This document shows positions 1 to 6,102 of a stretch of DNA of 7,336 nucleotides, piece by piece. The stretch covers positions 1 through 7,336 of the forward strand of contig CAYWKL010000043.1 of assembly GCA_964459095.1 (NCBI GenBank). The letters run 5' to 3'. Under the pieces are notes generated by a model. The model made no database searches and was not told the DNA's origin. It was given only the letters and a program-made list of their open reading frames with translations. Position numbers and translations under genes: made by a program. This DNA comes from CAYWKL01 sp964459095 (GTDB lineage Bacteria > Patescibacteriota > Microgenomatia > Daviesbacterales > UBA10151). The first letter of the stretch is position 1. Each line of letters opens with the position of its first letter.

Positions 1-837
1 CTACTTGTTGTATTTTTAAAAAATTTAAGTTACTTAGGAGAAATTATCAATACACTTTTATCTTTAAACCCTGAAAGTTTAGAATCTTATGATGATAAAA
101 CAATGAAGGTAGCTTTAAAGTTTTTACCAGAGATGTTAAAACCAACTGAGGCTAAAAATACTGTTTCCTTATTCTTTAAGTTTTTACCAGAAATGTGGAT
201 GTCTTTTACAGGGGGAATGCCAAAACTTATTATTTTATCTGAGTTTACAGGAGAAACTGAAGAAGAAGTTGCAAAAAAAGCTATTTATGCCAGATCAGCG
301 CTTTCTAAATTTAGCCTAAAAACAAGAATTGTTAAAGGTGGGGAAGAGAAAAAATACTGGGCATTAAGAAGAGAGAGTTTTAATTTATTAAGGCACCATT
401 CAGAACATATGAGAACTGCGCCTTTTATTGATGATATTATTGTGCCCCATGAGATTTTACCAGAGTTTTTACCTAAACTTGAGGCAATTTTAGATGAGTA
501 CAAAAAGGAGATTATTTATACTATTGCAGGACACGTAGGAAATGGAAATTTTCATATTATTCCATTAATGGATTTTCACAATCCTAATATAAAAAATACT
601 ATTAGAGAGTTAAGTCAGCGCGTTTTTGATTTAGTTTTGGAGTATAAAGGTTCTATTTCAGGCGAACACAATGATGGTTTAGTAAGAGGACCGTATTTGG
701 AAAAAATGTATGGGGAGAAAGTTTTTAAATTATTCAAAGAAGTAAAAGATATTTTTGATCCAAAAAATATTTTCAATCCTCACAAAAAAATAGATGCAAC
801 ATTTGAGTATTCATTTAATCATTTAAGCGATAAATAG
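1..837 (+). CDS. FAD-linked oxidase (GlcD/D-lactate dehydrogenase-like), C-terminal part, 5' end outside window
   Basis: The reading frame is open from base 1 to the TAG at 835-837, so this is the last 278 codons of a longer gene; the ATG at 103 is internal and should not be taken as the start. It matches the C-terminal FAD-oxidase domain of the VAO/GlcD superfamily, flavoenzymes that oxidise 2-hydroxyacids such as lactate or glycolate. Visible hallmarks are GHVGNGNFHIIP (codons 177-188), whose two histidines lie in the metal/substrate-binding motif, SGEHNDGLVRGPYL (codons 220-233), and the terminal FDPKNIFNPHKK signature. The FAD-binding N-terminal domain must lie upstream. Two motif positions differ from the usual consensus: GNGN replaces GDGN, and GEHNDG replaces the common GEHGIG or GEHGDG. 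The substrate cannot be told. The protein ends in a short tail after the NPHKK signature with no Fe-S domain, so any electron acceptor module is not C-terminal. The gene converges on the minus-strand array. Confidence 0.88.
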   Translation, partial: LLVVFLKNLSYLGEIINTLLSLNPESLESYDDKTMKVALKFLPEMLKPTEAKNTVSLFFKFLPEMWMSFTGGMPKLIILSEFTGETEEEVAKKAIYARSALSKFSLKTRIVKGGEEKKYWALRRESFNLLRHHSEHMRTAPFIDDIIVPHEILPEFLPKLEAILDEYKKEIIYTIAGHVGNGNFHIIPLMDFHNPNIKNTIRELSQRVFDLVLEYKGSISGEHNDGLVRGPYLEKMYGEKVFKLFKEVKDIFDPKNIFNPHKKIDATFEYSFNHLSDK

Positions 838-848
838 AATTTTGGAGA

Positions 849-1106
849 CTAAAATTTGTTCGTCAGAATACTTAGCGGTATCCCTTCAGAAGCTTTTCCT
901 TCAACAGGTCTAGTTAATTGATACCCTCTTTCTGCGAGTCCTTCAATCTGAATTCTAAATCTAACCGCTTCTCTCAATACTTCGGGTATTGTTAAATCTC
1001 TTAATGCTGCGCGACTTTTAACCATTTCGTATTCTGCATCCGAAAGTGCTACCTGAACTAATTTTTGCCTAGCTCTAGACGAAGTACCTGCATTTCTCTC
1101 TCTCAT
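849..1106 (-). CDS. small ribbon-helix-helix-like protein (putative DNA-binding regulator or antitoxin), 85 aa
   Basis: I do not recognise a named family, but the fold pattern is that of a ribbon-helix-helix (CopG/Arc) protein. After a basic, flexible N-terminus comes a strand with alternating residues (KLVQVALS, 15-22), helix A (about 23-36), a short DLT turn, and helix B (PEVLREAVRFRI, 41-52). A C-terminal tail of about 30 residues follows. RHH proteins bind operators as dimers through the strand, and many are antitoxins, but no toxin gene is adjacent. A longer reading from a TTG at 1142 exists. I prefer the ATG at 1106 because a near-ideal promoter lies between the two and would start transcription at or next to that ATG; the extra 12 residues would also precede the transcript. 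The protein has 11 Arg and only 4 Lys, unlike its Lys-rich neighbours, and uses several CpG-containing codons (TCG, CGC, GCG, CCG, ACG). This hints at a different history, although third-position GC is not clearly different from the adjacent aldolase. Confidence 0.65.
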   Translation of the reverse strand: MRERNAGTSSRARQKLVQVALSDAEYEMVKSRAALRDLTIPEVLREAVRFRIQIEGLAERGYQLTRPVEGKASEGIPLSILTNKF

Positions 1107-1142
1107 GTTACGAATTATAGGATAACAATTCTTAAAAATCAA
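1107..1142 (-). promoter_or_regulatory. sigma70-type promoter for the RHH-like gene, predicted leaderless
   Basis: On the minus strand, TTGATT (1142-1137) is followed by a 17-nt spacer and a perfect TATAAT (1119-1114). The -10 ends 7 nt before the ATG at 1106, so transcription should begin at or within a base of the start codon. No Shine-Dalgarno sequence lies upstream of that ATG, consistent with a leaderless mRNA. The -35 element contains the TGA stop codon of the preceding aldolase gene. Hexamers and spacing are read directly; promoter activity is inferred. Confidence 0.7.
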
Positions 1143-1954
1143 GAAGTTGCAACTCTGCAGATTTCTTTAAATCTATTTGGTAGAGTTTCTTTTAAGAATT
1201 TTTCTTTTTCCTCACCTTCTAATTTACAAACTTCCTGCCAAATTGCTCTTCCTGCTAAAAACCCTTGGGCTCCTCCTCCTATAGCATCTTTTAACTCCAC
1301 ATCAAATTTTTCAAAACTTACCCCTCCTGTAAGAAGTATCCAGGGTAAATCTTTTAATTTTTCTGTAATTTTTTTACACCCCTCTAAACTTCCTGGGTAT
1401 TCTAATTTATAAACATCAGGCCTTATGTTTTCTTTAAGTAATAAATCTAGTGAATCTAAAATAATTTTTTCTTTATCTTCTATCTCTCCTTTTGGGGAAT
1501 AGGTTACAAATTCAAAAAATAAAGGAAAATCATTTTCTCTTGCATCATTTAATACTTTTCTAGCAGTTTCTATTTGTTTTGTTGCAGATTCAAGGTTTGG
1601 ATTAAAATAAAGCAAGAGTTTTGCTCCACTTGCCCCATAACTTTTTAAATCACTTACATTAAATTCTATATCGGTGATTCGTTCACCTTCTTTATCTGTA
1701 TATCCACTTTTCTCTAAAGGGAGTAAAAATGGTTTAGATTTTTGTGTATATGCAGGAAGACCTGTTTTAATGTCTATAAGTAAACTGCTAAATTCAGGCT
1801 CTAATGCTTTAATTATTTCTGATTTTAATTTTATTGCCTCCCCGTCACTAACTGCTTCATGATTTTCGGGATTAATAAGTTTTTTAAAGCTTTCCCTATG
1901 GTCTAGCGCAAGCATTAAAAATTTCCCCCTACCTTTAAACTGATCAAGATTCAT
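1139..1954 (-). CDS. LacD/YihT-type class I sugar-phosphate aldolase (271 aa)
   Basis: This is a cytoplasmic TIM-barrel aldolase of the family that includes tagatose-1,6-bisphosphate aldolase (LacD) and sulfofructose-phosphate aldolase (YihT), which cleave ketose phosphates to dihydroxyacetone phosphate plus an aldehyde. Supporting motifs in order are LALDHRESFKK (15-25, beta1), AKLLLYFNP (111-119), FFEFVTY (146-152), DVYKLEYPG (180-188), where Lys183 aligns with the Schiff-base lysine, LLTGGVSFEKF (207-217, phosphate-binding glycines), and GFLAGRAIW (231-239). At 271 residues it is slightly shorter than LacD and YihT (about 290-330). The start ATG directly abuts the stop of the PfkB gene (TAG at 1957-1955, ATG at 1954), so the two are almost certainly translated together; only a weak AAGAG Shine-Dalgarno-like stretch precedes it. 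The upstream kinase suggests a kinase-then-aldolase pair. The substrate could be a fructose, tagatose or other ketose bisphosphate and is not determined by the sequence. Confidence 0.85.
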   Translation of the reverse strand: MNLDQFKGRGKFLMLALDHRESFKKLINPENHEAVSDGEAIKLKSEIIKALEPEFSSLLIDIKTGLPAYTQKSKPFLLPLEKSGYTDKEGERITDIEFNVSDLKSYGASGAKLLLYFNPNLESATKQIETARKVLNDARENDFPLFFEFVTYSPKGEIEDKEKIILDSLDLLLKENIRPDVYKLEYPGSLEGCKKITEKLKDLPWILLTGGVSFEKFDVELKDAIGGGAQGFLAGRAIWQEVCKLEGEEKEKFLKETLPNRFKEICRVATS

Positions 1955-2944
1955 CTATATCTCTTTTGCCATAACTTTTGAATTTTCCTTTAATTTTTCT
2001 TGCATCTGATTATAAGTTAAAAGCCCTGCTTGGGGACCAATTTGTTCTATAACAGAGGCGGCATCTGCTGCTCCCCAGCGCATTGCATTAGGCAAATCCT
2101 CGCCGTGGTAAAGACCTGCTAGTACTCCTGTGGCATATGCATCTCCAGCACCTGTTGTCTCAACCAGTTTAGTTTTAAAAATTCCAAGCTTAAAATATTT
2201 TTCGCCGCTGAAACCATATGAACCTTTATCCGCATCAGTAATGATAACTTTTCTTGGTCCTAAATCTGCTAAAGCATTGAGCAATTTTTTTATGGGTACC
2301 TCTCTTGTCTCATCAATTCCCAAAATTCTTTTAGATTCTTCTACATTAACAATAAAAATCTCTGTTAACGATAAAAGCCTTGGGCTTTTTTTAACTCCAT
2401 ATTTAATCTGAAAAGTTCCAGGATTATATAAAAGCCTTGCACCTGTGCGTTCTAAGTATCTTATTAGTTGTTCTACTATTTTTGTCTTAGGGAAAGTTGG
2501 CCCAAGGGATGTAAAATATACCCATTTTGTTTTATCCAAATCTGGCAGGCTATATTCCCAAGGCTGGTGATAAATTAAAATCGTTCTATCTCCCTTAAAG
2601 GTTAAGACGATATGATGGTTTGAAGGGTATTTATTTGTCTCTGCGATATACCTTATATCTACCCCCTCTTTTTTAAATTTCTTTTTAATCCTATCATCAT
2701 CCGTATCATCCCCAAAATTTCCAACATGAGTATAGATTGCAGTTTTTAAGTTTAACCTGCTTGCGCCAACAGCATTATTTGCTGCATTTCCTGCTACCAT
2801 TGAAATAGATGGACCAACAGGTATTTTATCCCTAAACCGCAAAGCAATTGAAGGGATATCCTCTTTATTAGTTACAATTTCAGCATCCAATAATGGAACA
2901 AAAGTATCTATAACAGAGTCCCCAATGGAAATTACATCAAACAT
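1955..2944 (-). CDS. PfkB-family sugar kinase (329 aa)
   Basis: This is a ribokinase/PfkB-superfamily kinase transferring the ATP gamma-phosphate to a sugar or sugar phosphate. Seen in order are the N-terminal GDSVID strand (8-13), the substrate-binding glycine motif AGNAANNAVG (51-60), VGNFGDD (74-80), the NVEES motif (200-204) near the Mg/phosphate site, and the C-terminal signature ETTGAGDAYATG (262-273) with the anion hole and catalytic base Asp268. Length is normal for the family. The aldolase gene follows with zero spacing, and that pairing recalls LacC-LacD (tagatose-6-phosphate kinase and aldolase) or YihV-YihT. A role as 6-phosphofructokinase, 1-phosphofructokinase or tagatose-6-phosphate kinase is therefore plausible, but ribokinase or fructokinase activity cannot be excluded. 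The start ATG lies 12 nt after the DsbA stop. An AAGG stretch sits only one base from the ATG, too close for a good ribosome site, whereas an extended -10 promoter motif lies 11 nt upstream. Confidence 0.88.
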   Translation of the reverse strand: MFDVISIGDSVIDTFVPLLDAEIVTNKEDIPSIALRFRDKIPVGPSISMVAGNAANNAVGASRLNLKTAIYTHVGNFGDDTDDDRIKKKFKKEGVDIRYIAETNKYPSNHHIVLTFKGDRTILIYHQPWEYSLPDLDKTKWVYFTSLGPTFPKTKIVEQLIRYLERTGARLLYNPGTFQIKYGVKKSPRLLSLTEIFIVNVEESKRILGIDETREVPIKKLLNALADLGPRKVIITDADKGSYGFSGEKYFKLGIFKTKLVETTGAGDAYATGVLAGLYHGEDLPNAMRWGAADAASVIEQIGPQAGLLTYNQMQEKLKENSKVMAKEI

Positions 2945-2955
2945 ACCTTAAGTTA

Positions 2956-2964
2956 ATTATAGCA
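2956..2964 (-). promoter_or_regulatory. extended -10 promoter motif upstream of the PfkB kinase gene
   Basis: The minus strand reads TGCTATAAT, an extended -10 (TGn plus perfect TATAAT). It ends 11 nt before the PfkB ATG at 2944, predicting a leader of only about 4-5 nt. The TAA stop codon of the DsbA gene lies inside the -10 hexamer. No good -35 is seen at 16-18 nt spacing, which extended -10 promoters can do without. Activity is inferred. Confidence 0.5.
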
Positions 2965-3700
2965 GTGAGTCAATTGAAGTTTTAAATGCGCTATATGGTT
3001 GGGCTCCTACAATTAGAGTTCCCTCTATTGTTCCCCCAGTCTTAGATTTTCCTATAAAAAAGGTTGGGGTTCCTGTTGCACCATACCTTCCTGCATCAGC
3101 CAAATCTTTATCTACTTCTGCCTTGTATTTTCCTGAATCCAAACATGTTTGAAACTCTGAAACATTTATTCCTATATCTTTCGCAATTGCTGGTAATTGA
3201 TCCACACTTAAACCAGTTCCATTAGAGGTTGTTCGCTTAAATATTTCATCATGATATTTAAAATAAGTTTCATCTCCTCCTTGATCCCTAGCACAATTTG
3301 CAGCCTGGGCTTCTATGTGAGCATTTTGATGGAAATCAAGTGGCAAATCTCTATAAACTAACTTTACTTTACCTGTTTCTATATAATCTTTTTTAAGAGT
3401 AGGGTAAGTTTGGTCAAAATGCCTTTTACAAAAAGGACACTCATAGTCTGAGAATTCAACAATTGTAACCGGCGCATTTTTATCTCCTAGGATTGGATCA
3501 TCATCTAAAGAGACTGTAGTTATTATCGGGGTGTCTGGCGATTGGGGGTTAGCAGTGACGCTTGGTGTCTGTGTTGACGATAAATTATTTTCTCCAATAC
3601 TAATGTTTCCTATTCTTATAAACCCATTACTTATCATTATTGCCAAACCTATTATTATTGCCCCAGCCACAATACTTAGAGGGATTGAGAATTCCTTCAT
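2957..3700 (-). CDS. membrane-anchored DsbA-type thiol-disulfide oxidoreductase (247 aa)
   Basis: This thioredoxin-fold protein is expected outside the cytoplasmic membrane and oxidises or isomerises disulfides. An uncleaved-looking N-terminal membrane anchor (about residues 5-25) is followed by a Ser/Thr/Pro-rich linker. The DsbA domain opens with VEFSDYECPFCKRHF: the CPFC active site is at 88-91, and the cis-proline loop GTPTFF is near 210-215. Two further cysteines (136 in ANCARD and 186 in QTCLDSG) lie in the helical insertion, as in many BdbD/DsbA-like Thioredoxin_4 proteins, and probably form a structural disulfide. A GTG at 3709 would add three residues. I chose the ATG at 3700 because a -10 hexamer lies immediately upstream of that GTG, leaving it outside the predicted transcript. 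The DoxX-like gene precedes it. No VKOR or DsbB partner is visible in the window. Confidence 0.9.
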   Translation of the reverse strand: MKEFSIPLSIVAGAIIIGLAIMISNGFIRIGNISIGENNLSSTQTPSVTANPQSPDTPIITTVSLDDDPILGDKNAPVTIVEFSDYECPFCKRHFDQTYPTLKKDYIETGKVKLVYRDLPLDFHQNAHIEAQAANCARDQGGDETYFKYHDEIFKRTTSNGTGLSVDQLPAIAKDIGINVSEFQTCLDSGKYKAEVDKDLADAGRYGATGTPTFFIGKSKTGGTIEGTLIVGAQPYSAFKTSIDSLL

Positions 3701-3710
3701 GAGAGACACT

Positions 3711-3740
3711 ATTCTATTATTAAAAAGGATATATAGTCAA
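3711..3740 (-). promoter_or_regulatory. sigma70-type promoter for the DsbA-like gene
   Basis: The minus strand carries TTGACT (3740-3735), an 18-nt spacer, and TAGAAT (3716-3711), each matching consensus at five of six positions. The -10 ends 10 nt before the ATG at 3700, predicting a leader of about 3-4 nt. The TGA stop of the DoxX-like gene is embedded in the -35 hexamer. This geometry argues for the ATG over the upstream GTG. Promoter function is inferred from hexamers and spacing. Confidence 0.6.
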
Positions 3741-4186
3741 TTAGTTTTTAATTTTTTTAAAGCAGCAAGTAGAGCTATTACTTCTATAGCAAACATCAAT
3801 AAATTTAATCCATCTGTTGAAGGGGACATCCACCCTGCTGAAAACCAAAAAGTTAAATTTAAAATTGCTCCTACCAAAAGTCCTAAAGCTAATATAATTG
3901 GAAACATTTTATTTGGTTTAGGGTTAGCCATTAGAATAATAGAGCATACAAGAAGTGATACCCCTGCAAATAATTCTCCCCACTCTGTCAGAATGGAAAA
4001 AATAAAGTGGTTGGGCATTGCGATTGAATTTAGGAATTCTTTAACAAAAGGATATGGGTTCTCTGATGCAAACTTCATTAGGGCTTTATCTAAAGTCCCC
4101 ACAAACCCACCTGTCAACTTACCATAACCACTCCTTAGCCAGATTAAACCTATTACAAAAATTACAAGTAAAAAAGGTTTGTTCAT
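3737..4186 (-). CDS. DoxX-like four-helix integral membrane protein (149 aa)
   Basis: The protein has four predicted transmembrane helices (about residues 4-20, 61-87, 94-118 and 127-143). It has the DoxX/DoxD-clan arrangement: helix 1 runs into an RSGYGKL segment (18-24), and helix 2 contains a polar TEWGELFAG stretch with Glu68 and Glu71. DoxX-clan proteins include the small subunit of thiosulfate:quinone oxidoreductase, MauE, and redox-associated proteins of unclear function. Only one cysteine (81) is present, so it cannot carry the CXXC pair of VKOR or DsbB. Its ATG overlaps the stop of the transketolase C half in an ATGA tetranucleotide (4183-4186), implying translational coupling; AAAGGG three bases before the ATG is a rather close ribosome-site candidate. 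The DsbA gene follows, suggesting a shared extracytoplasmic redox role. The exact substrate is unknown. Confidence 0.75.
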   Translation of the reverse strand: MNKPFLLVIFVIGLIWLRSGYGKLTGGFVGTLDKALMKFASENPYPFVKEFLNSIAMPNHFIFSILTEWGELFAGVSLLVCSIILMANPKPNKMFPIILALGLLVGAILNLTFWFSAGWMSPSTDGLNLLMFAIEVIALLAALKKLKTN

Positions 4187-5184
4187 TTACCCTTTAATCT
4201 TACCACTTCTAAACAACTTTTTTTAATATTTTCTTTTGTTAATCCAAATTTTTCCAATAGTTCGTTTGGGGGGCCACTTTCTCCAAACCTATCATTAATT
4301 CCAATTATTTTAATAGGGACAGGGTAGTGGCCTGATACCAATTCAGCTACAGCTGCTCCTAAGCCTCCTATCTTTTGGTGTTCTTCAACAGTTACTATTG
4401 CTCCTGCCTCTTCTGCAGCTTTTAGAATGGTTTTTTCATCAAGAGGTTTAATGGCGGATAGATTTATTACTCGAACACTAATCTTACTCTCTTCTAATTC
4501 TTTTGCCACTAGAAGTGCCTTATAAACCATTTGGCCTGTGGCAATTATAGCTGCAGCAGGCTTAGGGTCCGACCCTTCCCAAAAAACTTGGGCCTTCCCT
4601 ATTTCAAAAGGTGTATTATCAGTTGTAATAACAGGCACTTTTTCTCTTGATAACCTAAGATAAGTTGGCTTGCCATTTTTTGAGATAGCAATTGTTGCTT
4701 TTTTAGCTTCAATTGCATCACAAGGAGAAATAACTACCATATTTGGCAAAACTCTAGTGAGTGCTAAATCCTCTAATGCTTGATGGGTTGAACCATCTGG
4801 TCCTACTGAGATTCCTGCATGAGATCCGATTATTTTTACTGGAACATTATTATAACAAATAGTAGTTCGGATTTGTTCCCAGTTTCGCCCAGGAGAAAAC
4901 ATTGCATAAGAGGAAGTAAAAGGAATTTTGCCTCCTAAGGCCAATCCAGCTGCTACTGTTACTAGATTTTGCTCAGCAACACCTACTTCAAAATATCTTT
5001 CAGGAAATTTTTTAGCAAAAGCTTCCATTCTTGTACTTTCTGTTAAATCAGCACAAAGTCCAACAACATTTTCATTTTCCTCCCCAGCTAAAACCAACCC
5101 TTCTCCAAATCCATTCCTACTTGGAACTTGTTCAATATCACCGTCAAATAATTTAGGATTTAAATTTAAACTTTTATTTAGCAT
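4183..5184 (-). CDS. tkt: transketolase, C-terminal subunit (pyrimidine-binding and C-terminal domains, 333 aa)
   Basis: This is the second half of a two-gene transketolase, which moves two-carbon ketol units between sugar phosphates in the non-oxidative pentose phosphate pathway. The pyrimidine (PYR) domain contains FEVGVAEQNLV (65-75), with catalytic Glu71 that protonates the thiamine aminopyrimidine. SHAGISVGPDGSTHQ (121-135) carries the histidines that face the substrate. The C-terminal domain has VTVEEHQKIGGLG (264-276) and the terminal DRFGESGPPNELL (298-310). These match transketolase better than DXS or pyruvate dehydrogenase E1-beta. The gene begins 27 nt after the N-half stop. I see no Shine-Dalgarno sequence or clear -10 in that gap, so expression probably depends on the N-half transcript. 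The N-terminal NPKLFDGDIEQVPSRNGFGEGL looks complete, supporting the ATG at 5184. The two products should assemble as an alpha2-beta2 enzyme. Confidence 0.93.
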   Translation of the reverse strand: MLNKSLNLNPKLFDGDIEQVPSRNGFGEGLVLAGEENENVVGLCADLTESTRMEAFAKKFPERYFEVGVAEQNLVTVAAGLALGGKIPFTSSYAMFSPGRNWEQIRTTICYNNVPVKIIGSHAGISVGPDGSTHQALEDLALTRVLPNMVVISPCDAIEAKKATIAISKNGKPTYLRLSREKVPVITTDNTPFEIGKAQVFWEGSDPKPAAAIIATGQMVYKALLVAKELEESKISVRVINLSAIKPLDEKTILKAAEEAGAIVTVEEHQKIGGLGAAVAELVSGHYPVPIKIIGINDRFGESGPPNELLEKFGLTKENIKKSCLEVVRLKGK

Positions 5185-5211
5185 TTATTTAGATGTGACG
5201 AGCGAATTACT

Positions 5212-6096
5212 TTATTCATGCTCTGATTTTATTTTTCCTCTTAAAGTTCGGAGTTCTTTTAAAGCTATTTTTGCTTGCTCAGATTTAGGTGGTTCACCCG
5301 GCATATCAGAAACTCCTGGAGGAGTTCCGTGCCATTTAAAATCATTTTCCATAAAATCTACTCCTTTCCCAGGAATTGTATGGGCAATAATTAAAGTAGG
5401 TTTTTCATAAATAGCTTTTGCGGCGTTAAAAGCATCTATAATCTCTTCGAAATTGTGACCGTCAATCTCAAGTACATGCCAGTTAAATGCCTCATATTTC
5501 GCTTTTAAACTATCTAAAGGCATAATATCTTCTGTAAACCCGTCAATTTGGATATTATTCCTGTCCATAATTGCTGTTAAATTTTTTATTTTATATTTTG
5601 CTGCAAACATTATAGCTTCCCAGGTATTACCTTCATCCTGTTCCCCATCTGACATTAAAACTATTGTTCGCCAGGTAGCATTGTTTAATTTTGCAGCCAA
5701 AGCTACCCCACAAGCTTGGGATAGCCCACAACCCAAGGGGCCTGAGGTAGTTTCCAACCCTGGTAAATCTTCCCTATGAGGGTGGCCCTGCAATCTTGTT
5801 CCTAATTTTCTTAAAGTTTTAAGCTCAGCAACAGGGAAAAATCCTCTCTCTGCTAAAGTGGCATATAAAACAGGGCAAAGGTGTCCTGCAGATAATATAA
5901 ACCTGTCACGCTCACTCCAATCTGGCTTCGCCGGATCAATATTTAAAATCTTAAAGTAAAGAGCAGTCACAACATCTGCAATTCCCAAAGGCCCTGCAGA
6001 ATGTCCGGAACCAGCACTAATTAACATTTCAATAATATCCTGACGGATATTATTAGCTTTTAACTCTAATTCTTTTTCAACGTGAGCAGATAACAT
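5212..6096 (-). CDS. tkt: transketolase, N-terminal subunit (ThDP diphosphate-binding domain, 294 aa)
   Basis: This is the thiamine-diphosphate-binding half of transketolase. GSGHSAGPLG (29-38) holds the conserved substrate/cofactor histidine, LQGHPHR (102-108) the second active-site histidine, and TTSGPLGCGLSQA (116-128) the diphosphate loop. The ThDP/metal motif runs from SDGE (149-152) to the NN pair (180-181), close to the classic GDG...NN spacing but with Ser replacing the first Gly. IPGKGVDFMENDFKWHG (241-257) supplies late conserved residues. The protein stops where full-length transketolases continue into the PYR domain, and that domain is encoded by the next gene. Such splitting is known in archaea, many Firmicutes and CPR bacteria, so it is not a broken gene. 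The start ATG at 6096 has no Shine-Dalgarno; a perfect TATAAT ends 6 nt before it. Alternative dehydrogenase-E1 assignments fit less well because of the GHPHR and KWHG features. Confidence 0.93.
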   Translation of the reverse strand: MLSAHVEKELELKANNIRQDIIEMLISAGSGHSAGPLGIADVVTALYFKILNIDPAKPDWSERDRFILSAGHLCPVLYATLAERGFFPVAELKTLRKLGTRLQGHPHREDLPGLETTSGPLGCGLSQACGVALAAKLNNATWRTIVLMSDGEQDEGNTWEAIMFAAKYKIKNLTAIMDRNNIQIDGFTEDIMPLDSLKAKYEAFNWHVLEIDGHNFEEIIDAFNAAKAIYEKPTLIIAHTIPGKGVDFMENDFKWHGTPPGVSDMPGEPPKSEQAKIALKELRTLRGKIKSEHE

Positions 6097-6102
6097 AATT
6101 TA

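Noticed and set aside
118..191. Exact 14-base repeat (AAGTTTTTACCAGA) at 118-131 and 178-191, 60 nt apart and in frame, encoding KFLPE twice
   Set aside because: Similar LP-containing segments occur at both places in this oxidase family as far as I recall, so this is more likely family sequence plus biased codon choice than a recent duplication.
285..503. - strand open frame of 72 codons opposite the FAD-linked oxidase
   Set aside because: Shadow of a strongly supported flavoenzyme gene.
838..856. Inverted repeat AATTTT / AAAATT with a 7-nt loop between the converging FAD-oxidase and RHH-like genes, a possible bidirectional terminator
   Set aside because: The stem is six A/T pairs without any G/C and lacks a following long T-run; such palindromes are expected by chance in AT-rich DNA.
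1065..1412. + strand open frame of 115 codons opposite the RHH-like and aldolase genes
   Set aside because: Antisense shadow; Ser/Pro/Asn-rich low-information sequence typical of the complement of AT-rich genes.
2130..2411. + strand open frame of 93 codons opposite the PfkB kinase gene
   Set aside because: Antisense to conserved kinase motifs and without protein-family features.
3531..4127. Long + strand open frame (198 codons) opposite the DsbA and DoxX-like genes
   Set aside because: It is antisense to two well-supported genes, its hydrophobic stretches are complements of their membrane helices, and it resembles no known family.
4928..5410. + strand open frame of 160 codons opposite the two transketolase genes
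   Set aside because: Antisense shadow of conserved transketolase coding sequence, with no recognisable domain.
5212..6096. Possibility that the two transketolase genes are one gene broken by a frameshift
   Set aside because: The halves end and begin at the natural domain boundary, are separated by a 27-nt gap, and the second has a normal start region; split transketolase is an established arrangement.
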